Shown here in pieces: positions 8,644 to 15,451 of a stretch of DNA of 16,500 nucleotides. The number at the start of each line of letters is the position of its first letter. Positions within the stretch are counted from its first letter, which is position 1. The DNA is from Thermodesulfobium sp. 4217-1 (GTDB taxonomy: Bacteria; Thermodesulfobiota; Thermodesulfobiia; Thermodesulfobiales; Thermodesulfobiaceae): contig NZ_JBAGBW010000031.1 in assembly GCF_039822205.1 (NCBI RefSeq), positions 1-16,500 of the forward strand. Direction: 5' to 3'. A program made the position numbers and the translations under genes. Under the pieces are notes generated by a model. It saw only the letters and a program-made list of their open reading frames with translations, was not told the DNA's origin and did not search any database.

Positions 8644-8648
8644 AAAAT

Positions 8649-9119
8649 GTATTACTTGAAGCCCAATTCGACCACCTGGTTTAAAAGCTTTATAATTTAA
8701 CAGACGAAGAGATTAAAACAATAGAAGGTTACTACCAAGACGGATTATTCAACGGACATGGGGTGTTAAAATGGCCTAGTGGACTAGTTTACTAAGGCGA
8801 ATGGAAAAATGGAATTCGTGAAGGGCATGGCATACTTAAAAACGCTTCAGGAGAAGTAATCTATGATGGTCTCTGGAAAGACGACAAACCGCTTCAAACT
8901 TCAAATCAGCAAGGGAGCACAGCCTCTGAAAAAGTTAAAAAGGTGCTAGACATTCCCTGGGGAGCAAGTAAGGGCGAAGCAAAGCAGATCATGAAACAGC
9001 GTCCAAATACAAATTATGTTAACACTGAAAAGAGAGCTAATAATACAGTCAGACAGAAATATATAGATCAGTTCAACAATAACCAGGCAGAATTCCTTTT
9101 AGATTTAAAGCCTCTTTAA
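8649..9119 (+). pseudogene. Type IIG-like enzyme C-terminal remnant fused to a MORN-repeat gene, with two in-frame stops
   Basis: One frame runs through the whole stretch and is interrupted by TAA at 8682 and TAA at 8793. Before about 8729 it reads VLLEAQFDHLV-stop-KLYNLTDEEIKTIEG, like the C-terminus of Eco57I/type IIG methyltransferases (typically 'ldrlVYeLYgLteeEi.iveg'). It then reads GYYQDGLFNGHGVLKWPSG, GEWKNGIREGHGILKNASG and YDGLWKDDKP, which are MORN repeats. An IPWGASKGEAKQIM tail follows, ending at TAA 9117-9119. The first stop replaces an expected Tyr codon and the second an expected Glu (Y-E-G-E-W, GAA to TAA), each a single base change. No start codon or ribosome binding site was identified. 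The gene is decayed; how the two parts became joined is unclear. Confidence 0.75.
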
Positions 9120-9251
9120 TCTTCATCCTTTCCATCTATTCAAGCAAGGCTTTTCTAACAATGTCGCTAAAATTTGCTTTAGGATCTATGCGTTTAATAT
9201 CTTTAAATATTTTTCATCAATCGTAATTGTTTTTCTGATAATACTATTCAT
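9073..9251 (-). pseudogene. Ribbon-helix-helix (CopG-like) antitoxin, frameshifted
   Basis: From ATG at 9251-9249 the minus strand reads MNSIIRKTITIDEKYL. After one missing base near 9200 another frame continues KDIKRIDPKANFSDIVRKALLE, then TAG at 9138-9136, then MERMKIKEA. Joined, this is a short protein with a basic beta-strand (RKTITID) and two helices, as in CopG/RHH antitoxins. The TAG sits where Tyr is expected. The ribosome binding site is excellent: GAGGTGAT, complement of 9255-9262. The 3' end is uncertain: the second frame stops at 9075-9073, inside the tail of the convergent MORN remnant. No toxin partner is visible, so this appears to be an orphaned, inactivated antitoxin. A sequencing error could explain the frame change but not readily also the TAG. 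Confidence 0.65.
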
Positions 9252-9270
9252 AACATCACCTCAATTATCA

Positions 9271-9307
9271 TATTATTTAATAATACTACTACAACATATT
9301 AAGTCAA
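9271..9307 (-). promoter_or_regulatory. Promoter with palindromic operator of the broken antitoxin gene
   Basis: On the minus strand a -35 box TTGACT (complement of 9302-9307) and a -10 box TATTAT (complement of 9280-9285) are 16 bp apart. The perfect palindrome TATTATT-T-AATAATA (9271-9285) covers the -10 box. That layout is typical of RHH antitoxins that repress their own promoter. Consensus and symmetry are visible; repression is inferred. Confidence 0.5.
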
Positions 9308-9335
9308 GTCTATTTATAAGAAACTCTTTTTCGCT

Positions 9336-9370
9336 CGTTCATCTTCCGTTAATATTCGTTCGTGTATAGT
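9336..9370 (+). promoter_or_regulatory. Candidate OmpR-type regulator sites and -10 box upstream of the PepSY gene
   Basis: CGTTCATCTTC (9336-9346) is followed directly by CGTTAATATTC (9347-9357), 9 of 11 bases alike, and a third CGTT begins at 9357. The steps are 11 and 10 bp, one helical turn, as for tandem binding by OmpR/PhoB-family regulators. A -10 box TATAGT lies at 9365-9370, and 17 bp upstream there is no recognisable -35 box; the repeats flank that position. This suggests activator-dependent transcription, plausibly by the regulator encoded at 9836-10513. Confidence 0.45.
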
Positions 9371-9401
9371 TTTCTACAAGAATTAAAAACGAAGGTGTGT
9401 T

Positions 9402-9773
9402 ATGAACAGCGTAAAAAAATTGGCAGTTTTAGCTCTTGGAGGAATATTACTTACGGCTTCGACAGTAGGAGTAGCAAAAGCTGATCAGCAGGTAACGGGC
9501 TCTATTAGGATTACACAAGACAATGAGACAAGTTATGCAGATCTGTCGAAAACAACGATTGATCAAGCAATATCAAGCGCCCTTGCAGCCCAACCAGGAA
9601 AGGTTATCAAAGCGAAGCTCGAAGATGAAAATAGCTCTTTGGTCTGGAATGTAGACATAGTATCCAACAACCAGATGTACGAAGTAATAGTAGATGCAAA
9701 GAATGCTAAAGTTTTAAGCACAGGGATAGATCAGGTAGATAACCAGAAAGAAACGACTGAAGTAAAAGATTAA
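9402..9773 (+). CDS. Secreted PepSY-domain protein
   Basis: A 123-residue exported protein. Residues 1-27 are a Sec signal peptide: KK at 5-6, a hydrophobic stretch to about 24, and A-K-A at 25-27 before D28. The mature part of about 96 residues holds one PepSY domain (about 50-112), with DQAISSALAAQPGKVIKAKLE, WNVDIV, YEVIVDAKNAKVL. PepSY domains are thought to inhibit or modulate proteases or to act as extracytoplasmic sensing modules. Small PepSY proteins are often encoded next to OmpR-type two-component systems, as here. The ribosome binding site GAAGGTG is well placed before ATG. An intrinsic terminator follows at once, so this gene is likely expressed more strongly than the kinase pair. 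I infer that it is both a target of, and a modulator of, the downstream sensor. Confidence 0.85.
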   Translation: MNSVKKLAVLALGGILLTASTVGVAKADQQVTGSIRITQDNETSYADLSKTTIDQAISSALAAQPGKVIKAKLEDENSSLVWNVDIVSNNQMYEVIVDAKNAKVLSTGIDQVDNQKETTEVKD

Positions 9774-9777
9774 TTTT

Positions 9778-9803
9778 GGGGGGCTCGCCCCCCTTTATTT
9801 ATT
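9778..9803 (+). terminator. Intrinsic terminator after the PepSY gene
   Basis: GGGGGG (9778-9783), loop CTCG, CCCCCC (9788-9793), then a T-rich tail TTTATTTATT. This is the most GC-rich hairpin in the window, 4 bases after the PepSY stop codon and 43 bp before the response regulator start. It probably allows partial read-through into the two-component genes. Confidence 0.85.
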
Positions 9804-9835
9804 ATTTATTGAAAAATTAATGGGATTAAGGTAAT

Positions 9836-10513
9836 ATGAGCACAATGAGACTATTAGTAGTAGAAGATGAAAAGACTCTGGCGAATTTAATAAAAAAGGG
9901 CTTTGAAGAAGAAGGCTATGCCGTAGACGTCGCATACAACGGAGAAAATGGCCTTTTCTTAGCTAAAAACAATATTTACGATGCCATAGTACTTGACATT
10001 ATGATGCCCATAATCGATGGCATTAGTTTACTGAAAGAGCTAAGAGAAGAAGATATCTCAACGCCTGTTATTCTTCTTACAGCTAAAGACTCTGTAAAGG
10101 ATAAAGTCTTAGGTTTAGACAGCGGCTCTGACGATTACCTTACAAAGCCATTCTCTTTTGAAGAGCTACTTTCCAGAGTAAGGGCTTTGATAAGGCGAAA
10201 ATTTGCCACATCCAGCCCCATAATAAAAATTTGCGACTTAGCAATTGACACCGCGCAAAAAACGGTGAAGAGATGTAACAAAAAAATTGATCTTAGCGCA
10301 AAGGAATATGCCCTACTCGAATATTTAGCCCTAAACAAAAATAAAGTAATAAACCGCACAGCAATAATCGAGCACCTATACGATGAGGATTTTGATTTAG
10401 ATAGCAATGTTATAGATGTATTTATCAATAGAATCAGGAATAAAATTGATAAAAATTTTGATAAAAAATTAGTCCACACATTTCGTGGCATTGGTTATAG
10501 CTTAAAAGAATGA
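9836..10513 (+). CDS. OmpR/PhoB-family response regulator
   Basis: A 225-residue cytoplasmic transcription factor. The receiver domain (4-120) has the acidic pocket E10/D11, phosphoacceptor D54 (VLDIMMP), T82 (LLTAKD) and K104 (TKPF). The C-terminal winged-helix DNA-binding domain (about 128-225) contains LSAKEYALLEYLALNKNKVI and ends RIRNKIDKNF..HTFRGIGYSL, the usual recognition-helix and wing pattern. All catalytic residues are present. AAGG precedes ATG 9836 by a short spacer; ATG 9845 is a possible alternative start. The next gene overlaps by 4 bp (ATGA), so it is coupled to its kinase. The tandem CGTT repeats at 9336-9367 are a plausible target. Confidence 0.95.
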   Translation: MSTMRLLVVEDEKTLANLIKKGFEEEGYAVDVAYNGENGLFLAKNNIYDAIVLDIMMPIIDGISLLKELREEDISTPVILLTAKDSVKDKVLGLDSGSDDYLTKPFSFEELLSRVRALIRRKFATSSPIIKICDLAIDTAQKTVKRCNKKIDLSAKEYALLEYLALNKNKVINRTAIIEHLYDEDFDLDSNVIDVFINRIRNKIDKNFDKKLVHTFRGIGYSLKE

Positions 10514-11835
10514 ATTCTATAAAATTTAAGCTGTTCTTATACTACTGCGTTATATCCTTTGCAATATTTGGAATATTGGGGACATTTTTATACCTTAGCC
10601 TTGAAAATATAGTTTTAGAATCAATCGATAACGCTCTAACTGCAAAGGCTAAAGCGATTGCCACGCTTATCAATGAAGACGAGGGAATAAACTTTCAATA
10701 TTCAGATGAAATGTCAAAAGAGTATTCTCAACATTCAAATCAATACTTTCAGATAATTCAAGATTCGAAAGTTGTTGAAAAATCTAAATCTTTAGGCTCT
10801 GATAGCCTGCCGATTGTCAGCTCAGCCCAGACCATTCACTTTAAGAATAAACCCATTCGAATTGTGCTATACAACCTCACAATAGACAAAGAACACCTTA
10901 TTATCGAGTGTGCGCAAGACATTGAAAATAAAATAGACTTGCTCCAAACCTACCTAAGCATATTATTTTTATCAATTGTTGGAGCAATCTTTTTGAGCGC
11001 TTTAGGTGGTCTATTTATCGTAAACATAATGCTCAAACCAATCAAAAAGATCTCTTACACAATCAGTAAACTCTCTGAATCGAATTTGTTCCAGAGTCAT
11101 ATCGACGAAAACGTGGTAGATGAGCTAAGGCCTCTTGCAACCTCATTCAATCGCACATTTGAAAGGCTTGACAACGCGTTTACTAAACAAAAACAATTCG
11201 TCGCAGACGTCTCTCACGAGCTGAAAACTCCTCTTAGCGTAATAATGATGGAGACAGAGATTGCGCTCAGAAAACAGCGAAACGTCCAGGAATATATAAA
11301 CACAATCAATCAGATAAAAGAGAGCTCCCAACACATGAAAAGCATTATAGAAACTCTGTTCAAGCTTATAAAAATAGAAAACACACAGCTTCTGGAAAAG
11401 AAAACTCTTGATATTAAAGAAATAATTCAGAAATCAGCATCGCTATTAAAAGATCAGATAGAAAAAAAGCGCTTAAGGTGTAACATAAAGGGCGATACAT
11501 TTTTGATTGATGCTGATGAAACGCTAATTATGGAAGTCTTCTTAAACCTTATAGACAATGCAATCAAATATAATAGAGAAAGCGGCACGATAGATATTTT
11601 CATTTATCCAGAAAAACGCGTAGAGATAGTAGATAGCGGCATTGGAATATCGAAAGAATCGCTTGAAAGGGTGTTTGACAAGTTCTACAGGGCAGATCCT
11701 TCCAGGTCAAAAGAAATTGAGGGTTTAGGGCTGGGCCTGAGCCTTGTAAAGGAAATTTTAGATCTGCACAATGCCAGAATTGAAATAGAAAGCACGCCCG
11801 ATGTGGGAACGAAAGTAACTATCACAGCCTCTTAG
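10510..11835 (+). CDS. HAMP-containing sensor histidine kinase
   Basis: A 441-residue inner-membrane sensor kinase. Membrane segments lie at about 7-30 and 148-173, enclosing an extracytoplasmic sensing region of about 118 residues. A HAMP domain (about 172-225) follows, then the HisKA dimerisation domain with phosphorylated H236 in VSHELKTPL. The ATPase domain has an N box with N346 and N350 (NLIDNAIKY), G1 DSGIG (375-379), FDKFYRADPSRS and G2 GLGLGL (405-410). All key residues are intact. It overlaps the regulator gene by 4 bp and should phosphorylate D54 of that protein. The signal is unknown; the exported PepSY protein encoded upstream is a candidate modulator of the sensing region. Confidence 0.95.
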   Translation: MNSIKFKLFLYYCVISFAIFGILGTFLYLSLENIVLESIDNALTAKAKAIATLINEDEGINFQYSDEMSKEYSQHSNQYFQIIQDSKVVEKSKSLGSDSLPIVSSAQTIHFKNKPIRIVLYNLTIDKEHLIIECAQDIENKIDLLQTYLSILFLSIVGAIFLSALGGLFIVNIMLKPIKKISYTISKLSESNLFQSHIDENVVDELRPLATSFNRTFERLDNAFTKQKQFVADVSHELKTPLSVIMMETEIALRKQRNVQEYINTINQIKESSQHMKSIIETLFKLIKIENTQLLEKKTLDIKEIIQKSASLLKDQIEKKRLRCNIKGDTFLIDADETLIMEVFLNLIDNAIKYNRESGTIDIFIYPEKRVEIVDSGIGISKESLERVFDKFYRADPSRSKEIEGLGLGLSLVKEILDLHNARIEIESTPDVGTKVTITAS

Positions 11836-11964
11836 TCAAAAGCTCTATTTTAAATACAACTTTTTTTCTAAATAATTTTTCAACCATTTAAGTAGACTTT
11901 TTTTTCTGTTTCTCCCTCCTACAAAACACAATAAGCCCGCTTAGGTAGTCTTTGATTACTATAT

Positions 11965-13379
11965 TTATTTCGTGTCATCTTCATCTAAAAAATCAATCAG
12001 ATTTGGCACAGCTCCTAATTTACCTGTTTTATAAAAATTATAATATGAATTTTTTTTTCGTATCTCCTTAAAATCAGAAAGAGAAAACAGATCAGTAGAA
12101 CCATCTGTCTTTTTCTCAGTAAACCATATAATATCCTTTCTGATTAAGTCTTTATTCATAAGCAATTCTCTGTTGTGAGTGGTGCCTATTAATTGAAAAT
12201 TGTGTTTTCTGCTCATCTTTAAAAAGGTTAAAATAGAATGTTCTATTAAGTCTGGATGCAGCGATCTGTCTATCTCATCAATTACAAAAATTTTACTTTC
12301 ATTTTTGCTTTCAGAAAGTGCCTTTAATAGAATATTCATTAAAACGTAATATCTTTTTATTCCGCTGGACTCATCATCGAAGGGTAAGCTAAAATTCTCT
12401 TTATAAGAGTGATGTAATATAGTTTTAAAAGGCGTAAGATTAAATCCGATATCAGTTTGATCTTGTAAATCTATATCTTGTGTCATATTTTGATCTTCAA
12501 AAAATATATCATTTTCTGTTTCTTGCATTTTTTTGCTTTTTTGTACTATATCTACATCAGTTAAACTAAAATCGGCTATTTTTAATAAATTCACAAGTTT
12601 ATTTTTAGGTATTTTACCATTAAAAATATTTTCAGATATAAAATCTAAAGTGAGAAATTCTTCAAATATGCCCATCAACTTCTCATCTGATAAAATAGAT
12701 GGGTCCAAATTAGAATTAGCAAAAAGTTTACTTTGAAATAATTGAAATAACATCCTGTAAGGAATAAAAAACTTATGTGGATCTATTGTTAGTTCAAGAT
12801 TAAACCAACTTCTAACTGACTTTAAAGTTTCAAACTCTATATTTGTTTTAAGATAACTTGCTATAACAGTATCGTTACATAATGTATTGGCACTCAAAGC
12901 ATCTTTGTCAGCCCTACTTATCTTCACCTTTGAACCAAATTTAATTTTAGATAATTCTTTCTCTTTGTCAGTAGCTCTCTCAAAAATCAAACTTTTTTTA
13001 GGAGAAAAAGAATATAGGGATTCTTTAACAATAAATTTTTTATTCAGTTGAATCTCATATAAATATCTTTCGTCACTTACAAACTCTATTGAAAAAAACT
13101 ATCTTTATCTTTATCAAGAGCAAATGGTTTTAAATTAAACTCAAAACTTTTGTTATTAAATGGCATTATGACAAGTTGTCGCAAAAAGGCAAGAGCTTCC
13201 ACTATGCTCGTCTTTCCAGATGCATTTGGCCCAAATATAAGAGCCATTTTTAATATTTTCGATTTTCCAATAGAACTAACGTAATATTCATCTAAATGAT
13301 CTGACCCAACTGGCTCAAATGATAGGTTAACTTTATCCCTAATAGATTTAAAGTTCTCAACAGAAAAATTTAATATCAT
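11965..13379 (-). pseudogene. RloA-like AAA15-family ATPase, split by a frame change
   Basis: The start is ATG 13379-13377 on the minus strand. The first 97 codons read MILNFSVENFKSIRDKV and Walker A GPNASGKTS (50-58), then end in SFFQ-TAG (13088-13086). A -1 shift within the T7 run (complement of 13092-13098) restores a frame reading SIEFVSDERYLYEIQL, which stays open to TAA at 11967-11965, for about 471 residues in all. The second part holds the signature-like ESSG, Walker B KIFVIDEIDRSLHPDL, the H-loop GTTHN and a C-terminal GKLGAVPNL. That end and the overall layout match RloA/AAA15 ATPases linked to restriction loci. No RloB partner gene follows; the convergent kinase gene lies 129 bp beyond. 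It is either a true pseudogene, a homopolymer error, or a gene read by frameshifting or polymerase slippage. Confidence 0.8.
13092..13098 (-). other. T7 slippery heptamer at the frame break
   Basis: On the coding (minus) strand the zero frame reads agT-TTT-TTT-CAA-TAG. T_TTT_TTT has the X_XXY_YYZ form of -1 frameshift sites, and a -1 slip enters exactly the frame that carries the rest of the ATPase. The zero-frame stop comes one codon later. I see no obvious downstream hairpin or upstream Shine-Dalgarno-like stimulator, so simple indel or sequencing error remains likely. Confidence 0.4.
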
Positions 13380-13416
13380 ATTATTTTTTCTCCCCTTTTT
13401 TACAACTTACTAACGT

Positions 13417-13454
13417 ATTTTATCGAAAAACTATAAAAAGTCAAATGTTTATAG
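13417..13454 (-). promoter_or_regulatory. Promoter of the AAA15 gene with overlapping inverted repeat
   Basis: On the minus strand a -35 box TTGACT (complement of 13439-13444) and a -10 box TAAAAT (complement of 13417-13422) are 16 bp apart. The inverted repeat CTATAAA (13431-13437) and TTTATAG (13448-13454), spaced by 10 bp, straddles the -35 box and could be an operator. Between promoter and ATG is a GGGGAG ribosome binding site, about 10 bases before the start. Confidence 0.5.
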
Positions 13455-13477
13455 TTTAAAAAAAGTAGTATAAAATG

Positions 13478-13500
13478 TTAAGAATGATTAAGAATGATTA
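13478..13500. repeat. Short tandem repeat in the divergent control region
   Basis: The 10-bp unit AGAATGATTA occurs twice in a row (13481-13500), with a preceding TTA partly repeating it. It lies between the two divergent promoters, about one face of the helix per unit, and could be a regulator site. It could also be chance in AT-rich DNA. Confidence 0.4.
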
Positions 13501-13532
13501 AAACTTAATATTTTTCATAAAGAAAGAAATGT

Positions 13533-13561
13533 TTGATTAGAAACTCAATAAAGCTTATAAT
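13533..13561 (+). promoter_or_regulatory. Sigma70-like promoter of the AAA ATPase/TOPRIM operon
   Basis: A -35 box TTGATT (13533-13538), a 17-bp spacer and a perfect -10 box TATAAT (13556-13561). The start site would be near 13568, giving a short leader with GGGAG (13581-13585) 5 bases before ATG 13591. This is the best promoter match in the window. Confidence 0.65.
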
Positions 13562-13590
13562 TTATTTAAAATTAGAGGTTGGGAGAAAAA

Positions 13591-14628
13591 ATGTTTAAAA
13601 AACTATCAATAGAAAATTTTAGAGGATTTAATAAATTCTCGATTGATGGTTTGTCGGATATAAATATTTTTACAGGAGCCAATGGCTGTGGTAAAACTTC
13701 TGTACTTGAAGCTGTATTTTTACTTTCATCTCAATCCCGTACATTACCAATTAATATAAATTCTCTACATCAATTTCGCACCAAGAATACTTATCTTATA
13801 GGTTTTTTCAGTCCGAGCCCATTTGAATACCTTTTTAAAGACATCACAAAACCCATCGTTATTAATTCCGAAGACACTACACTTGAAATAAAGCCTATTA
13901 CTTCTGAATTTTCTCAATTTTCCACAACAGCATCTCCTACTCTTACTGGAATTGATATTTTCCTTAATGGCGAGCATCAAGGCAAATATTCTTGGCATAA
14001 CAACATCATAAAAGATGAGCTTAGTGGAAAAGAAATTACTAATGAAATTACTAATGATTTTCAAAATATCCTTGTAACAACCTTTATATCGCCATATTTT
14101 TGTAATATCGAAGGATTTTATATTACGTTGTTAAGCAATATGATAAAAAATGGAAAACGTAATGAAATATTAAAATTATTTCAGATGTTTCATCCAGAAA
14201 TTAAAGATTTTACCTCACTAAGCGATAGAGGCACCCAAACAATTTTTGTTGATATTGGTACTGGAAGATATATACCCATTAGTCTTCTTGGAACAGGATT
14301 TCTTAATTTTATAGACACAATATTGCCTGTTTTTGCCCTTAAAAATTCAATAATTTTAATTGATGAAATAGAAGATGGCGTCTATTACTTGTATGTGCCA
14401 AAATTATTAAAAACGATTTTTGAAATTGCCAGAGAAAACAACAATCAATTGTTTATTACAACGCATTCAAAAGAGCTCTTGTTATCGATTGTTTCTGTAA
14501 TTCAAGATCTAAATAAAGAAGATAGTATAAGTTTTTTCAATATAAATTTTGCAGAAAATGTTGATGTAGATAGATATTCTATTGAAGATGTCAAAAATTT
14601 AATGGAAATTAACTTAGATATAAGATAA
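13591..14628 (+). CDS. AAA family ATPase (ABC/OLD-type) of a two-gene ATPase-TOPRIM pair
   Basis: A 345-residue SMC/ABC-like ATPase. Walker A is GANGCGKTS (29-37), preceded by the family's typical LSIENFRGF. A signature-like segment ISLLGTGF lies near 230, Walker B LIDEIEDG has D258/E259, and the H-loop TTHSKE has H292. Such proteins (AAA_21/OLD-like) dimerise around ATP and DNA and control a partner nuclease. ATG 13591 is chosen over the in-frame TTG 13579 because GGGAG (13581-13585) lies at the right distance. The stop overlaps the next start by one base (TAATG), indicating coupled translation and probably a protein complex. No membrane segments. It is distinct from the AAA15 protein encoded divergently: here the ATPase lacks any TOPRIM domain of its own, which is supplied by the neighbour. 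Confidence 0.88.
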   Translation: MFKKLSIENFRGFNKFSIDGLSDINIFTGANGCGKTSVLEAVFLLSSQSRTLPININSLHQFRTKNTYLIGFFSPSPFEYLFKDITKPIVINSEDTTLEIKPITSEFSQFSTTASPTLTGIDIFLNGEHQGKYSWHNNIIKDELSGKEITNEITNDFQNILVTTFISPYFCNIEGFYITLLSNMIKNGKRNEILKLFQMFHPEIKDFTSLSDRGTQTIFVDIGTGRYIPISLLGTGFLNFIDTILPVFALKNSIILIDEIEDGVYYLYVPKLLKTIFEIARENNNQLFITTHSKELLLSIVSVIQDLNKEDSISFFNINFAENVDVDRYSIEDVKNLMEINLDIR

Positions 14629-15299
14629 TGAGTTATAAATTTTATGACAATGATAAAGGCAACACAATTTTTAATGAGAAAAATCAAAAATGTATATTTC
14701 TCGCAGAAGGTTTATCAGAGGCGCTTTTTTTAGAAAAGTGGTTAAGCTCAGAAGAAGAATGGTCACAAAAATCTGAATTTATTTCTGTTATCTGCTTTCA
14801 AGGTGTTGACAAAATAAAAGCTACCCTTAAGAGAATTGAACAAAAAATTAGACAATGCCTTGGTGTAGGCTTTTTTCTAGATGCAGAAGATAAAAAAATC
14901 ACTGATAGATTAAAGCAAATCGAAGATGTATTAGAAATACATAAAATTATCGATACTGGAACAAACAAATTAAGAGCTGGAGAATTAAACCAAATTAGTG
15001 ATCGTAACTTATCATCAATAGCTATTTATATATCTCCAAACAACAAAGACAATGGTTGCATAGAAGATATTGTTGTTGAGGAAAACGAGATAAAAACATG
15101 GAAATGCATCGAATGTCTAAGGGAATCAAGCGAATATAATAACATCAACAAGTCTATAGTCCAAGCATATCTGGGATGCAAAAAGCCAGGCCTATGCGGC
15201 ACAGGTCGAGGTTTTGAAAGTGGTATTCTAGATGTTAATAGCTCAGTTTACAGTAAAATTACTGATCTTTTTTCAAAACTTTTAAGGAATTCTTGTTGA
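14628..15299 (+). CDS. DUF3226/TOPRIM-like protein, partner of the AAA ATPase
   Basis: A 223-residue protein with the layout of DUF3226-type TOPRIM domains: a glutamate at the end of strand 1 (FLAEGLSEALFLEKWL, E27), FQGVDKIKATL (57-67), an acidic cluster FFLDAEDK (D85, E87, D88) and PNN..NGCIEDIV (137-149). It ends with a QAYLG and FESGILD region typical of the family. The TOPRIM fold binds Mg2+ and cuts or joins DNA or RNA in OLD nucleases, topoisomerases and primases. Its start overlaps the ATPase stop (TAATG), so the two are co-expressed. I infer an ATPase-gated nuclease analogous to OLD, GajA or the AriA/AriB (PARIS) pair, but whether this subfamily cuts nucleic acid is not shown. Confidence 0.75.
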   Translation: MSYKFYDNDKGNTIFNEKNQKCIFLAEGLSEALFLEKWLSSEEEWSQKSEFISVICFQGVDKIKATLKRIEQKIRQCLGVGFFLDAEDKKITDRLKQIEDVLEIHKIIDTGTNKLRAGELNQISDRNLSSIAIYISPNNKDNGCIEDIVVEENEIKTWKCIECLRESSEYNNINKSIVQAYLGCKKPGLCGTGRGFESGILDVNSSVYSKITDLFSKLLRNSC

Positions 15300-15451
15300 T
15301 ATGAATAGCATTTATCCCCTTGATTAACTTAAACATATTACTCACTTTTTAGCAATAAAAAGCTTGTTAATTTCTTGCATTATCAGTAATTCTTGAGATT
15401 TTTGTTTACTAAAGCTGTCAAAGATAAATTTAGAACATAAAATGAGGTGCT

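Noticed and set aside
8682-9138. Several in-frame stop codons in recognisable proteins, suggesting stop-codon reassignment
   Set aside because: Both TAA and TAG are involved, the stops occur only in this short zone together with a frameshift, and neighbouring intact genes end normally at TAA, TAG and TGA. Decay is the simpler reading.
10135-10491. Minus-strand open frame of 118 codons inside the response regulator gene
   Set aside because: It is antisense to a well-conserved receiver and winged-helix protein and shows no ribosome binding site or domain.
15345-15362. CTTTTT-AGCAAT-AAAAAG inverted repeat after the TOPRIM-like gene as a terminator
   Set aside because: The stem has only one G-C pair and no proper T-tract follows directly; such repeats are expected by chance in DNA this AT-rich.
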